Origin: an uncultured Mediterraneibacter sp.
GTDB taxonomy: Bacteria; Bacillota; Clostridia; Lachnospirales; Lachnospiraceae
Assembly (NCBI GenBank): GCA_934309345.1
Contig: CAKRDD010000010.1
Coordinates: forward strand, 1 to 64,000
Reading direction: 5' to 3'
DNA: 64,000 nt
Part shown: positions 42,143-52,153 of the stretch, piece after piece
Layout of the letters: each line of letters starts with the position of its first letter
How positions within the stretch are numbered: the first letter of the stretch is position 1
Position numbers and translations under genes: made by a program
The notes under the pieces: generated by a model
What the model saw: only the letters and a program-made list of their open reading frames with translations
Databases searched by the model: none
What the model was told of the DNA's origin: nothing

Positions 42143-42423
42143 AATTTATAATTCTCCCTTCCTCTGGCTGGTATTTTAAGTCATTACCTAATGTATGTCT
42201 TATTGTAATGAAATAGAACTGTTTTTTACAGAAAAAGTATTCGACCTTTTTCGTACTTGAAATCGAATTCAAAATCTTCGCCCTCTTTTCCAGCTCTAAA
42301 TGCTCCTGCTGGCTTTAAATTGTATTTGAAAAGATACATGAAACGTCAGATGCTAACTTTTTCTTGTAAATTTCATTTTTTGTGATAAAATAATGAAGTT
42401 ATGTTACAGATAAATATTTTTTG

Positions 42424-42429
42424 TATAAT
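42424..42429 (+). promoter_or_regulatory. -10 box of the typA promoter
   Basis: TATAAT 20 bases upstream of the typA start; no clear -35. AAGGAAG follows as ribosome site. Confidence 0.5.
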
Positions 42430-42448
42430 AAGGAAGAGTGTTTAGATT

Positions 42449-44278
42449 ATGAAAACAAAACGTGAAGATGTGAGAAATGTTGCAATTATCGCCCATGTTG
42501 ACCATGGTAAGACAACTCTGGTTGATGAGCTTTTAAAACAGAGCGGTGTATTCCGCGAGAATCAGGAAGTAGAAGAACGTGTCATGGACTCTAATGACAT
42601 TGAGCGTGAACGTGGAATTACAATCCTTTCTAAAAATACTGCCGTTCATTATAATGGTGTTAAGATCAATATCATTGACACACCGGGACATGCTGACTTC
42701 GGTGGAGAAGTAGAACGTGTTCTTAAGATGGTAAATGGTGTTGTACTTGTTGTTGATGCATTTGAAGGTGCTATGCCTCAGACAAAATTCGTTCTGAGAA
42801 AAGCACTTGAGCTGGAACTTCCTGTTATCGTATGTATCAATAAGATTGACCGTCCGGAAGCAAGACCGGATGACGTAATTGATGAGGTACTTGAACTCTT
42901 TATCGATCTCGGTGCTTCTGATGACCAGCTTGAGTGTCCTTTTGTATACGCTTCTGCAAAGGCTGGTGTTGCCGTCCTTGATCTTTCTGATGAGAAACAG
43001 GATATGAAACCACTGTTTGAGACAATCCTTGACTACATTCCTGCTCCGGAAGGTGATCCGGAAGCTCCGACCCAGATGCTGATCAGCACGATCGACTACA
43101 ATGAATATGTTGGTCGTATCGGAGTTGGTAAAGTTGAGAACGGTACAATTTCTGTAAACCAGGATATGGTTGTTGTAAACCATCATGATCCTGACAAACA
43201 ACAGCGTGTAAAGATTGGTAAACTCTATGAATTCGACGGACTGAACCGTGTGGAAGTAAAAGAAGCTACGATCGGATCTATTGTCGCTGTATCCGGAATT
43301 GCAGATATTTCCATCGGAGATACTCTCTGCTCTCCTGAAAACCCGGAAGCTATTCCGTTCCAGAAGATTTCTGAGCCAACGATCTCTATGCAGTTCATCG
43401 TAAACGACAGTCCATTCGCAGGACAGGAAGGTAAATTCGTTACATCCCGTCATCTGCGTGACCGTCTTTTCCGTGAGCTGAACACAGATGTCAGCCTTCG
43501 TGTAGAAGAGACAGAGAATGCAGACAGCTTCAAAGTATCCGGCCGTGGTGAGCTTCACCTTTCTGTTCTTATTGAAAATATGCGTCGTGAAGGATACGAG
43601 TTTGCAGTAAGTAAAGCTGAAGTTCTGTATCACACAGATGAAAATGGCAAGAAGCTTGAGCCAATGGAGCTTGCTTATATTGATGTTCCTGATGAGTTCA
43701 CAGGAGTTGTTATCGAAAAACTCGGTCAGAGAAAAGGTGAACTCCGCAACATGACTCCGTCAAACGGTGGATATACTCGTCTCGAGTTCCTTATCCCGGC
43801 ACGTGGACTGATTGGATACCGTGGAGAGTTCATGACTGATACAAAGGGAAATGGTATCATCAACACAAGCTTTGAAGGATATGCACCATACAAAGGAGAT
43901 ATCCAGTATCGTAAGCAGGGATCTCTGATCGCATTTGAGACTGGTGAATCCGTAACTTATGGTCTGTACAGTGCCCAGGAGCGTGGTACTCTCTTCATCG
44001 GAGCCGGTGAGAAAGTATATTCCGGTATGGTTATCGGACAGAATGGTAAAGCCGAAGACATCGAGCTGAATGTATGTAAGACAAAGCACCTGACAAACAC
44101 ACGTTCTTCCAGTGCAGATGAAGCTCTTCGTCTGACACCTCCGCGTGTTCTCAGCCTCGAACAGGCACTTGACTTCATTGATACAGATGAGCTCCTTGAA
44201 GTCACACCGGAAAATCTGCGTATCCGTAAGAAGATTCTGGATGCCAGAATGAGAAAGCGCAGCACGATCAATAAATAA
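42449..44278 (+). CDS. typA: TypA/BipA ribosome-associated GTPase
   Basis: 609 residues. GTPase motifs [23 protein letters not shown] and NKIDR; effector region RERGITI. Domains V and C-terminal ([45 protein letters not shown]) are typical of TypA, which acts in 50S assembly under stress. The start has weak spacing but is the family start. Confidence 0.97.
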   Translation: MKTKREDVRNVAIIAHVDHGKTTLVDELLKQSGVFRENQEVEERVMDSNDIERERGITILSKNTAVHYNGVKINIIDTPGHADFGGEVERVLKMVNGVVLVVDAFEGAMPQTKFVLRKALELELPVIVCINKIDRPEARPDDVIDEVLELFIDLGASDDQLECPFVYASAKAGVAVLDLSDEKQDMKPLFETILDYIPAPEGDPEAPTQMLISTIDYNEYVGRIGVGKVENGTISVNQDMVVVNHHDPDKQQRVKIGKLYEFDGLNRVEVKEATIGSIVAVSGIADISIGDTLCSPENPEAIPFQKISEPTISMQFIVNDSPFAGQEGKFVTSRHLRDRLFRELNTDVSLRVEETENADSFKVSGRGELHLSVLIENMRREGYEFAVSKAEVLYHTDENGKKLEPMELAYIDVPDEFTGVVIEKLGQRKGELRNMTPSNGGYTRLEFLIPARGLIGYRGEFMTDTKGNGIINTSFEGYAPYKGDIQYRKQGSLIAFETGESVTYGLYSAQERGTLFIGAGEKVYSGMVIGQNGKAEDIELNVCKTKHLTNTRSSSADEALRLTPPRVLSLEQALDFIDTDELLEVTPENLRIRKKILDARMRKRSTINK

Positions 44279-44342
44279 TATTCGTGTTTGAAGCTTATGC
44301 CCGCTGGCTAAAATAGCATTTATTAATTATCTGATAATTTTA

Positions 44343-44388
44343 AAATCGTCCTAAAGTTTTGAAAATTTTCATAATTTCAGGACGATTT
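44343..44388 (+). terminator. Possible terminator after typA
   Basis: AAATCGTCCT (44343-44352) pairs with AGGACGATTT (44379-44388) across a 26-base loop. The T run is short. Confidence 0.5.
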
Positions 44389-44392
44389 ATTG

Positions 44393-44421
44393 TATACAGA
44401 AAATCTTTTTCATGTTATAAT
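44393..44421 (+). promoter_or_regulatory. hpf promoter
   Basis: Extended -10 TGTTATAAT (TATAAT at 44416-44421) with a -35-like TATACA (44393-44398), 17 bases apart. Confidence 0.6.
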
Positions 44422-44486
44422 GTATCCATGATACAGAAGCGATTCACTCATTCTTCTGTATAATTTGAACAAAGGAGTTGAGCAGC

Positions 44487-45047
44487 ATGAAATTTATTAT
44501 CAGCGGAAAAAACATCGAGGTAACACCGGGATTAAAGGATGCTATCGAACAGAAATTAGGAAAACTTGAAAGGTACTTCACTCCTGAAACAGAAATCAAT
44601 GTAACGCTCAGTGTAGAAAAAGGACGTCAGAAAATCGAGGTAACAATCCCAGTCAAAGGAAATATTATCCGTTCTGAGCAGACAAGCAATGATATGTATG
44701 TTTCCATTGATCTTGTAGAAGAGATCATCGAACGCCAGCTTCGCAAATATAAGAACAAACTGGTTGCTCGTAATCAGGGACACCCTACATCATATGCTTC
44801 ATCAGGTAACAGCTTCAGAAAAGAATTCTTTGATTCAGAAGAAGAGACAACGGAAGACGACGAAGTCCGTATTGTTCGTACAAAGAAGTTTGGTATTAAA
44901 CCAATGTTTCCAGAAGATGCCTGTGTTCAGATGGAACTTCTCGGACATAACTTCTTCGTATTCTCCAATGCAGAGACAGATGAAGTCAATGTAGTATACA
45001 AAAGAAAAGATGGTTCATTTGGTCTGATCGAACCAGAATTCTCATAG
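44487..45047 (+). CDS. hpf: Long-form ribosome hibernation promoting factor
   Basis: 186 residues from ATG 44487 (AAAGGAG 9 bases upstream). The N-terminal S30AE domain (MKFIISGKNIEVTPGLKDAI) and the C-terminal dimerisation domain (VRTKKFGIKPMFPEDACVQM, FGLIEPEF) show the long form that makes 100S ribosomes. Confidence 0.96.
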   Translation: MKFIISGKNIEVTPGLKDAIEQKLGKLERYFTPETEINVTLSVEKGRQKIEVTIPVKGNIIRSEQTSNDMYVSIDLVEEIIERQLRKYKNKLVARNQGHPTSYASSGNSFRKEFFDSEEETTEDDEVRIVRTKKFGIKPMFPEDACVQMELLGHNFFVFSNAETDEVNVVYKRKDGSFGLIEPEFS

Positions 45048-45103
45048 AACATATCTATTCAGTATAAGTAGATTTATTGAATGTTATATGACACTCACTT
45101 AAA

Positions 45104-45147
45104 AGAAACGAACCCTTGTCGGAACATCCAGACAGGGGTTCGTTTCT
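45104..45147. terminator. Convergent terminator between hpf and yigZ
   Basis: 17-base arms 45104-45120 and 45131-45147 (AGAAACGAACCCTTGTC and its near-complement, one G-T pair) with a 10-base loop, between two converging genes. Confidence 0.85.
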
Positions 45148-45176
45148 ATCTTACAAAACAACGTCTTCTATGAGAA

Positions 45177-45833
45177 TCATTCTTCATCAAAAATCTTAAT
45201 TCCATCTTCTGTCCTTGCAAACCAACAGGTTGTCTCCTCATCCAGAACCACCTGGCCGTTTGTCCCTTCCATCAGTTCAGCCCGCAGGCTGCCCATCTCA
45301 TCTGTCGGAACAAATACTGTCATTTCAACCTTATCTGTGTAAACAGGTTCTAGTTGATCCAGATTTCGATTTGCAATCAGATATTGGATTTTCCCCAAAT
45401 CCGTATAATTTGTCTCAATCCCAAGTTTCACCCCATGAATCCTTGCAATGCTCTCACTGTTCTTCAATCCTTCGATCGTCGCTGCTGTATAAGCTCTGAC
45501 CAGTCCACCTGTTCCAAGAAGCGTACCGCCAAAATATCTTGTAACAATTACAAGTACATTCGTCAGTTCTCTCCCGCGGATCACCTCCAGAATCGGTTTT
45601 CCTGCTGTTCCAGCCGGTTCCCCATCATCACTCATTCTTTCTGCCGCCGGATTCCTTCCTATAATGTAAGCCCAGCAATGATGTCTCGCATCCCAGTACT
45701 GCTTTCTTGTCTGTTCTAAAATCTCCATTGCTTCTTCTTCTGATGTGACCGGATGCACTTCTGCGATAAATCTGGATTTTTTTTCAACAATTTCTCCATT
45801 TCCGCCCTTATATATTGTATGGTAGATTTCCAT
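45177..45833 (-). CDS. yigZ: YigZ/IMPACT family protein
   Basis: 218 residues. KKSRFIAEVHPVTSEEEAME, ARHHCWAYIIG, DDGEPAGTAGKPIL and VIVTRYFGGTLLGTGGLVRA are the UPF0029 N-domain signature. A DUF1949-like C domain follows. Possibly a translation-associated regulator; exact function unsettled. Confidence 0.92.
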   Translation of the reverse strand: MEIYHTIYKGGNGEIVEKKSRFIAEVHPVTSEEEAMEILEQTRKQYWDARHHCWAYIIGRNPAAERMSDDGEPAGTAGKPILEVIRGRELTNVLVIVTRYFGGTLLGTGGLVRAYTAATIEGLKNSESIARIHGVKLGIETNYTDLGKIQYLIANRNLDQLEPVYTDKVEMTVFVPTDEMGSLRAELMEGTNGQVVLDEETTCWFARTEDGIKIFDEE

Positions 45834-45959
45834 TTTTCAGTCTCCCATTCCTTTTTTTATTTTTACAATATTTGAAAATATTTCTTTATCTAATATATCA
45901 TGCTTTTCCATATAAAACCGTATTTTTTCTTAAGATTTTCAGGAAATTTTGAAGTTTTC

Positions 45960-45997
45960 AAATTTACCTTTATTTACATCGGTAAATTTGATATAAT
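45960..45997 (+). promoter_or_regulatory. Promoter region of the PBP gene with a 9-bp inverted repeat
   Basis: -10 TATAAT at 45992-45997. AAATTTACC (45960-45968) and GGTAAATTT (45981-45989) are a perfect inverted repeat, and TTTACATCGGTAAA (45973-45986) forms a second nested one. Likely operator; binder unknown. Confidence 0.55.
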
Positions 45998-46027
45998 CAT
46001 AGAAGTCAATAAAGGAGGATATTATAC

Positions 46028-48586
46028 GTGAATTACGGAAAATCGAATCTTTCTAGAAGAAAAAAGCAAATTTCTTCTAAAAAGAAAAGGAAAAAGAAGC
46101 GAGTCGGCGTACGTTTTTTCAAAGCCCTCATTATTTGTTTTCTGCTTTTGATCGTCATTGGGGCAGCCGGAGTTGGCATATATGTAAAGAAAGTGATTGA
46201 CAATACACCGGAAGTCACAGCAAAGGACATTATGCCACAGGGCTATACAACGAATATTGTCGATTCCAATGGAACTTTGCTTGAGCAACTCAAAGACTCT
46301 GATTCTAACCGTGTTTACAAGAAATATGACGAGATTTCACCATACATGGGAAAAGCTTTTGTTGCGATCGAGGACGAACGTTTCTACAAGCATAATGGTA
46401 TTGATATCCAGGGAATTATCCGTGCCGGTGTCAATGGTGTTGCACATGGCTTCCATTTCACAGAAGGAGCCAGCACATTAACCCAGCAGTTAATCAAAAA
46501 TAATGTATTCCCTAATTTCATCAATGAGAGTAAGTATCAGCGAATTGAACGTAAAATCCAGGAACAGTACCTTGCACTAAAGATTGAAAAAGAGATGAGT
46601 AAGGAAGAGATTCTTGAAGCATACATGAATACGATCAATTTAGGTCAGGGATGCCTCGGAGTTCAGACAGCTGCACAGCGTTACTTTAATAAAGATGCAA
46701 AAGACCTGACTCTTTCTGAATGTGCAGTTATTGCAGCAATCACCCAGAGTCCGTCGAATCTGAATCCGGTCAGCAATCCGGAGAATAATGCAAAAAGACG
46801 TGACAAAGTTCTGAAAAACATGAAGGAACAAGGCTTTATCACAAAAGAGGAATACGATGAGGCAATGGCTGACAATGTATATGACCGCATTTCCGAAACA
46901 GCGTCAAATACAGCCGCATCCAAACCTTACACTTATTTCATCGATGCTGTCATCAATCAGGTGGTAGATGATCTTGTAACTGAGAAGAGTTATACAGAAA
47001 CACAGGCATATAATCTGCTCTATAGCGGCGGTCTTACGATCAACGTCACACAGGATGCTGATATTCAGGCTATCTGCGATGATGAGGTTGCTAATGTGGG
47101 AGATTATCTCAATGGCAATACAGAATATGGGCTTGATTACGCACTTACTATTCACAGGGCAGATGGTTCTTCTGAAAACTACAGTAAAGAACAGCTTGCT
47201 TCCTATATTCAGAGCGCCTGGGGATATGACACTCCACTTCTCTACGGTTCTGAAGAAGCTGCACAGGAAGCAGTTGATGCATTTAAATCAACGCTCAATA
47301 TCAATGAGGCGGACGGAGACACTGTTGATGAAAGAATTGAGCTCTCACCTCAGCCACAGACTTCTGTTGTTGTGATGGATCAGTATACCGGACAGGTAAA
47401 AGCTATCGTCGGTGGACGTGGCGAAAAGAAATCCAGTCTTTCTCTAAACCGTGCCACAGATTCTGCAAGACAGCCTGGATCCTGTTTCAAGATTCTTGCT
47501 GCTTATGCACCGGCACTTAACGAAGGAAAGATCACTCTTGCAACAACAATCGATGATGAAGAATATGAGTATAAAAACGGACAGTCCGTAAACAACTGGG
47601 ATAAAAAATACATCGGTCCGACACGTGTCCGTTATGGAATCGAACATTCTATGAACGTCCTTGCCGTTAAGACATTAACCGACTATGTCGGTGAAACAGA
47701 AAGTTATGATTATCTTCTTGATTTTGGATTTACAACACTGACTGAAGATGATAAATATTCACAGGCAAAAGCTCTTGGTGGTATCACGAACGGTGTATAT
47801 AATATCGAGATGACAGCTGCCTATGCAGCAATTGCCAATGGGGGAACTTACACGAAGCCGATTCTTTACACACAGGTTCTGGATCATGATGGAAATGTTC
47901 TTCTTGATAATACAACCCCTGAGACACATGAAGTCTTAAAAGACTCCACTGCTTATCTTCTGACAAGTGCAATGGAAGACGTTGTCACTGGTGCCGGTGG
48001 AACCGGTGGTTCTGCAAGACTGAGTAACATGCCTGTTGCTGCTAAAACAGGTACCAGTCAGGAAAGCCGTGACTTGTGGATCTCAGCATTTACACCTTAT
48101 TATACAGCGTCTGTATGGGGCGGATATGATGAGCATAAGACAATGGACAGATTAAGCCAGAACTGGCATCAGAAGCTTTGGAAAAACATCATGGAACGTA
48201 TCCAGGATGCAAAAGGACTTGAATACAAAGAATTTAAAATTCCATCCTCTGTCGAAGAAAAGGCTGTTTGTACTAAAACAGGACTCCTTGCCACAAGCAG
48301 TTGTCCTGCCATTACAGAATATTTCTCAAAAGACAATGCTCCGACAAAGAGCTGCAGTGGTCATTATGTTGCACCATCAAAAGACGCTGAGAACGATGAT
48401 ACCGAGAGTTCTGATGAAAACACACCTGCTACAGGTACTGATTCTTCCGGAACAACATCATCACCGGATTCTTCTTCTGGTGGAACAACAACCGAACCTG
48501 CTGCTGGCGGAGACTCTGCTGGAACAACCACAGGTGATACTTCCGGCAGCACTACTGGTGGCAACACTGGAAGTACCGCTCAATAA
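46028..48586 (+). CDS. Class A penicillin-binding protein (transglycosylase/transpeptidase)
   Basis: 852 residues from GTG 46028 (AAAGGAGG upstream). A basic cytoplasmic N terminus and membrane anchor (about 38-60) are followed by glycosyltransferase family 51: EDERFYKHNGIDIQGIIR, EGASTLTQQLIKNN and GQGCLGVQTAAQRYF. The transpeptidase domain has SxxK in RQPGSCFKIL and KTGT in AAKTGTSQES. The C terminus is a Ser/Thr/Gly-rich tail of about 65 residues. It synthesises peptidoglycan. Confidence 0.96.
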   Translation: MNYGKSNLSRRKKQISSKKKRKKKRVGVRFFKALIICFLLLIVIGAAGVGIYVKKVIDNTPEVTAKDIMPQGYTTNIVDSNGTLLEQLKDSDSNRVYKKYDEISPYMGKAFVAIEDERFYKHNGIDIQGIIRAGVNGVAHGFHFTEGASTLTQQLIKNNVFPNFINESKYQRIERKIQEQYLALKIEKEMSKEEILEAYMNTINLGQGCLGVQTAAQRYFNKDAKDLTLSECAVIAAITQSPSNLNPVSNPENNAKRRDKVLKNMKEQGFITKEEYDEAMADNVYDRISETASNTAASKPYTYFIDAVINQVVDDLVTEKSYTETQAYNLLYSGGLTINVTQDADIQAICDDEVANVGDYLNGNTEYGLDYALTIHRADGSSENYSKEQLASYIQSAWGYDTPLLYGSEEAAQEAVDAFKSTLNINEADGDTVDERIELSPQPQTSVVVMDQYTGQVKAIVGGRGEKKSSLSLNRATDSARQPGSCFKILAAYAPALNEGKITLATTIDDEEYEYKNGQSVNNWDKKYIGPTRVRYGIEHSMNVLAVKTLTDYVGETESYDYLLDFGFTTLTEDDKYSQAKALGGITNGVYNIEMTAAYAAIANGGTYTKPILYTQVLDHDGNVLLDNTTPETHEVLKDSTAYLLTSAMEDVVTGAGGTGGSARLSNMPVAAKTGTSQESRDLWISAFTPYYTASVWGGYDEHKTMDRLSQNWHQKLWKNIMERIQDAKGLEYKEFKIPSSVEEKAVCTKTGLLATSSCPAITEYFSKDNAPTKSCSGHYVAPSKDAENDDTESSDENTPATGTDSSGTTSSPDSSSGGTTTEPAAGGDSAGTTTGDTSGSTTGGNTGSTAQ

Positions 48587-48613
48587 GTGAATTATACGCC
48601 GCAAGGCGCACCT

Positions 48614-48649
48614 GAAAAGGAGAGGCTATATAAAACGCCTCTCCTTTTC
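48614..48649. terminator. Terminator after the PBP gene
   Basis: 13-base perfect stem (48614-48626 with 48637-48649, GAAAAGGAGAGGC) and a 10-base loop. Confidence 0.85.
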
Positions 48650-48711
48650 ATATACCTGTATAACTGATTGTTCTTTTCATCCTGTCCTTGTCTCTCTGAC
48701 GCAGTATTCTG

Positions 48712-50022
48712 CTATCTTGTTTTACGGTTAATATATCTTGCTTTATACTTAGAATATACAATCGTCTGATCTTTATATAAACTATAATATCCGGAAACCG
48801 CATAGCTGATCGATATCGCGATCAGATAATATGCTGCTCCTGAAAATCCAAACAGTTCGAATGAAATCAGCATTGCCGTAATCGGACAGTTCGTCACTCC
48901 GCAGAAAAGTGCAACCATGCCGGCTGCCGCTGCTAATTCCGGTGAAAATCCGAGTATTTCGCCGGCAACACATCCAAATGTTGCACCAATACTGAATGCC
49001 GGTACAATCTCACCGCCACGGTATCCTGCCCGCATCGTAAGTGCTGTAAGTAACATTTTCCATAAGAAATCAAGCGGTCTTGCTTCACCGTTTTCAATAG
49101 CTCTTGCGATCAATCTACTACCTGCTCCCATATAATCTTTTGTATTCAGACATATTGTGATCAGAATGATCACTCCTGCTGCAACTACAATTCTAATATA
49201 CGGATTTTTCAGGTACTTTGTATACAACTGCCCCACTGTTTTTAACAGGATACAGAATAGAATACTTAAAACTCCACATCCAACTGCGATCAATGCCATC
49301 TTAAGTCCCGTCTCCACAGTAAGTCCCGGGATAGAGTGTACCGGAAATGTCTCCGGATCAATCCCCATTCCTGTTGCAAACTCTGCTGCAATAATAGATG
49401 CGATCACGCACGGAAGAAGTGCTGCATAATACATTACACCCACACTCACAACTTCCATTGCAAAAACGGCCGCTGCCATTGGTGTTCCAAACACGGCTGC
49501 AAACGCTGCACTCATTCCGCACATGATCATCACATGGTGATCAAATTCATCTAAATGAGCCAGTTTTCCAAGCCAATTTCCAATACTTCCACCGAACTGG
49601 ATCGACGCACCTTCTCTTCCTGCCGAGCCACCGGTAAGATGCGTCAATAATGTTGACACAAAAATCAATGGTGCTGACAGAAACGGAACGTCATCCTTTG
49701 ACTTAATTGTAGCAAGTACCTGATTCGTTCCTCCGTCCTGTCTTCCTATCTTCTCATACATAAATACAATCAGAAGTCCTGCAAACGGCAAAAGCATAAA
49801 AATCCAATTGTGTGTATCCCTGTATTCCGTTGCTGCCTTGATACATCCTGCAAATACTGCACTCGCACCGCCTACAACCAGACCTGTCAAAACAGAAAGC
49901 CCCATCCATTTCAGAAAATTCCCCGTGTTCTGTCGGATCCTTTCATAATAGTACTTTATTACTATTTTTGTATCGTGAGAATGTTTTCGTTTTCCAATCC
50001 CCGTATTTTCTTTTTCTTCCAT
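48712..50022 (-). CDS. ClC-family chloride channel/transporter
   Basis: 436 residues, about ten hydrophobic segments. TGGSAGREGASIQFGGSIG is the ClC selectivity signature, and a GYRGGEIVPAFSIGATFG loop is the second conserved region. No CBS domains. Could be a Cl-/H+ exchanger or a channel. Confidence 0.9.
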   Translation of the reverse strand: MEEKENTGIGKRKHSHDTKIVIKYYYERIRQNTGNFLKWMGLSVLTGLVVGGASAVFAGCIKAATEYRDTHNWIFMLLPFAGLLIVFMYEKIGRQDGGTNQVLATIKSKDDVPFLSAPLIFVSTLLTHLTGGSAGREGASIQFGGSIGNWLGKLAHLDEFDHHVMIMCGMSAAFAAVFGTPMAAAVFAMEVVSVGVMYYAALLPCVIASIIAAEFATGMGIDPETFPVHSIPGLTVETGLKMALIAVGCGVLSILFCILLKTVGQLYTKYLKNPYIRIVVAAGVIILITICLNTKDYMGAGSRLIARAIENGEARPLDFLWKMLLTALTMRAGYRGGEIVPAFSIGATFGCVAGEILGFSPELAAAAGMVALFCGVTNCPITAMLISFELFGFSGAAYYLIAISISYAVSGYYSLYKDQTIVYSKYKARYINRKTR

Positions 50023-50144
50023 TTACATTTCCCCTCTTGTATTTCTCTTTTGTTCCAAACTCTGATCACTTTCTTATGTTCAGATAGAACCCCTTGCCTT
50101 ATTTATTATAAAATGATTTTCCTCACCATGCAACACAGAAAAAA

Positions 50145-50207
50145 AGGATGGTTTTCTCACGTTCAAACGTTTCTTGTTCGTTGTGTCAAACCATCCTCTA
50201 AATCAAT
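50145..50207 (-). terminator. Terminator of the BASS-family gene
   Basis: AGGATGGTTT (50145-50154) pairs with AAACCATCCT (50198-50207); the minus strand continues with TTTTTTT. Confidence 0.65.
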
Positions 50208-50244
50208 CATTCTTTTTTATCTCTGTTTTATCATTTCATTCTTC

Positions 50245-51279
50245 TTATACCGTTTCTTCTTTTACATTCACACTCTTGGATTCTCTGCCCTCTTTGAACT
50301 TGTCATAGTACGCAAACATTCCTGCAAGAAGTGTTCCTGAAATAGAATGCCATGTACAGGATACTGCACAGATGATTGCTGACTCCGGTGTGGAAGCAAA
50401 CTGTGCTGTTGTTGTTGCAAGGTTTGTTGCAAGTCCTGCATTCTGCATACCAACCTCAATAGAGATTGTTCTCTTCTTCGCTGTATTCATTCCTGTCAGT
50501 TTACCTGCTCCGTATCCAAGCAGATATCCAAGTCCATTATGAAGAAATACTGCCACAAAGATTACAACTCCGGACTCAAAGAACTTGCTTCCCTGAGAAG
50601 ATACTACACCACCAACAACACATGCAAGTCCAAGCACTGCAATACCAGGCATGACTTTCTGAAGTTCTTTGAATGTTTTATTTTTTCCTAACAGGTAGTT
50701 GAGTAAGAATCCTACTGCTACCGGGAAGATAACTGTTTCAATAATGGATACAAACATTGGCAGTCCTTTGATTGAAATATGTGTACCACTTGCCAGCAGT
50801 GAAACCATAAGTGGTGTCATAACTGGTGAGAGCAGTGTTGAAACTGTTGTCATTCCTACAGAAAATGCTACGTCTCCGCCACACAGATAAGACATAATAT
50901 TAGATGACACACCACCAGGACAACATCCGACAAGGATCAGTCCCAAAGCGATTCCATCCGGAAGATTCAATGCCTTTGTCAGTGCAAATGCAAGGAATGG
51001 CATGATCAGATACTGAGCGATTGCTCCGATGCAGATATCAAACGGTCTCTGCGCAAGAATCTTAAAATCCTCTGTTGTTAATGTCAGACCCATACTAAAC
51101 ATGATCACTCCGATAATAATCGACTGACAGGTGAATTTATTGGATACTGGATCGACAAACAACGCATTGTTGACCCATCCCATCATTGTCGGGACAAAGA
51201 ATGTAACTACTGCAATGGCGATAACAACCACTGAAGTATAATCTGATAAAAATTTGCTGACTTTTTGTAATGCTTTCAT
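50245..51279 (-). CDS. BASS-family (bile acid:sodium symporter-like) transporter
   Basis: 344 residues with about nine membrane helices. VGCCPGGVSSNIMSYLCGGD and the ISIEVGMQNAGLATNLA segment match BASS transporters. In bacteria these carry organic acids such as pantoate or 2-oxo acids as well as bile acids, so the substrate is not given by the sequence. TAAGGAGGTACTGTA precedes ATG. It is controlled by a T-box leader, hinting at an amino-acid-linked substrate. Confidence 0.85.
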   Translation of the reverse strand: MKALQKVSKFLSDYTSVVVIAIAVVTFFVPTMMGWVNNALFVDPVSNKFTCQSIIIGVIMFSMGLTLTTEDFKILAQRPFDICIGAIAQYLIMPFLAFALTKALNLPDGIALGLILVGCCPGGVSSNIMSYLCGGDVAFSVGMTTVSTLLSPVMTPLMVSLLASGTHISIKGLPMFVSIIETVIFPVAVGFLLNYLLGKNKTFKELQKVMPGIAVLGLACVVGGVVSSQGSKFFESGVVIFVAVFLHNGLGYLLGYGAGKLTGMNTAKKRTISIEVGMQNAGLATNLATTTAQFASTPESAIICAVSCTWHSISGTLLAGMFAYYDKFKEGRESKSVNVKEETV

Positions 51280-51342
51280 TACAGTACCTCCTTAAGATTC
51301 TTGTTCACCTAAAATTTGTATTCTTCTTGAGATATATTCAAA

Positions 51343-51638
51343 GAAAAAGTCCCTTTCCAGAACTCAATCTGAAAAGGGACGAATATAATCCGCGTTACCA
51401 CCCTAATTCCGCAAAAACTAATTCTGCGACACTTCACATACCAACATATGCTATCCATATAACGGTGGATCCCGGCGAGGTTTACTTGCAACACTTTCAT
51501 CTGCTTTCAGCCCGCTTCTTAGAGAGGATATCCTTACCCGGTTATTGTCTGTTCACACCAGCCACAGACTCTCTGAAAATAATGACGGATACGGTTTTGT
51601 TCTCATCAACGAATTTTGGTGAACTGTATTTTGTTTAC
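51343..51638 (-). ncRNA. T-box leader of the BASS-family gene
   Basis: On the minus strand GGGTGGTAACGCGG (within 51390-51404) is the T-box motif that pairs with the uncharged tRNA acceptor end. It is followed by a terminator stem GTCCCTTT/AAAGGGAC (51349-51380) and a T run. Upstream, GAGAG and CTCTCT frame a stem I with GGCTGGTGTGAAC. The specifier is tentatively ATC (51527-51529), which would mean isoleucine, but this reading is uncertain. Confidence 0.85.
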
Positions 51639-51644
51639 TCTGAC

Positions 51645-51672
51645 ATTATAGTCCTCTGAAATCAGAAATCAA
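51645..51672 (-). promoter_or_regulatory. Promoter of the T-box leader
   Basis: -35 TTGATT (51667-51672) and -10 TATAAT (51645-51650) on the minus strand, 16 bases apart. Confidence 0.7.
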
Positions 51673-51862
51673 GAGCCTATTTTAATCTTTTTCTTGATTT
51701 ATTTTAATCTTTTCGTCGTGAAAACTCATTTTCAAGGCTTAAATCCATCTGGAAAAATAAAAGAATAATTAGAGGAAATTTATTGTTTTCCATGTTGTTT
51801 CCCTGCACTTTTCATGCTACACTGTATATAAGAATCATCGGATTTTAACCAGAAAACAGATA

Positions 51863-52004
51863 GTTACTGTTCACTCCCGTGTCAATCACTTCGCTGATTG
51901 ACACGGAGGATGCATGTTTTGGCTTGAATGCATCTCGCCCCATCGCCAAAGGCGATTTAAAATGGCGAGATGCGTTGCTGGTCACACATCGTGTGAACAG
52001 TAAT
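51863..52004. mobile_element. MITE-like folded intergenic element
   Basis: The ends are near-perfect inverted repeats (TTACTGTTCAC at 51864-51874, GTGAACAGTAA at 51993-52003), flanked by the direct repeat AACAGATA (51855-51862 and 52005-52012), like a target duplication. Inside are a 12-bp hairpin (51877-51888 with 51895-51906) and a 10-bp hairpin (51930-51939 with 51964-51973) that holds a second stem. The gap 51673-52153 contains no gene. A short ORF across the element on the minus strand is probably spurious. Confidence 0.7.
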
Positions 52005-52153
52005 AACAGATACGGATGTTTGGGGCATCCAATCGATTTATAAATACACAATACAATACGTTATTTTTCATTGCTTTCTTTGGGAAGTGATGTTTTTTTT
52101 GTGATTTTATCTGTTTTCTTTCATCATTTTATCTGGTAAAGGGGTATTAGGGA

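Noticed and set aside
42533..43633. 366-residue ORF antisense to typA
   Set aside because: A shadow of the strongly conserved typA frame, with no ribosome site or family.
51845..52051. 68-residue minus-strand ORF across the folded element
   Set aside because: It is encoded almost wholly by the inverted-repeat element, has no ribosome site, and looks like a chance frame in a repeat.
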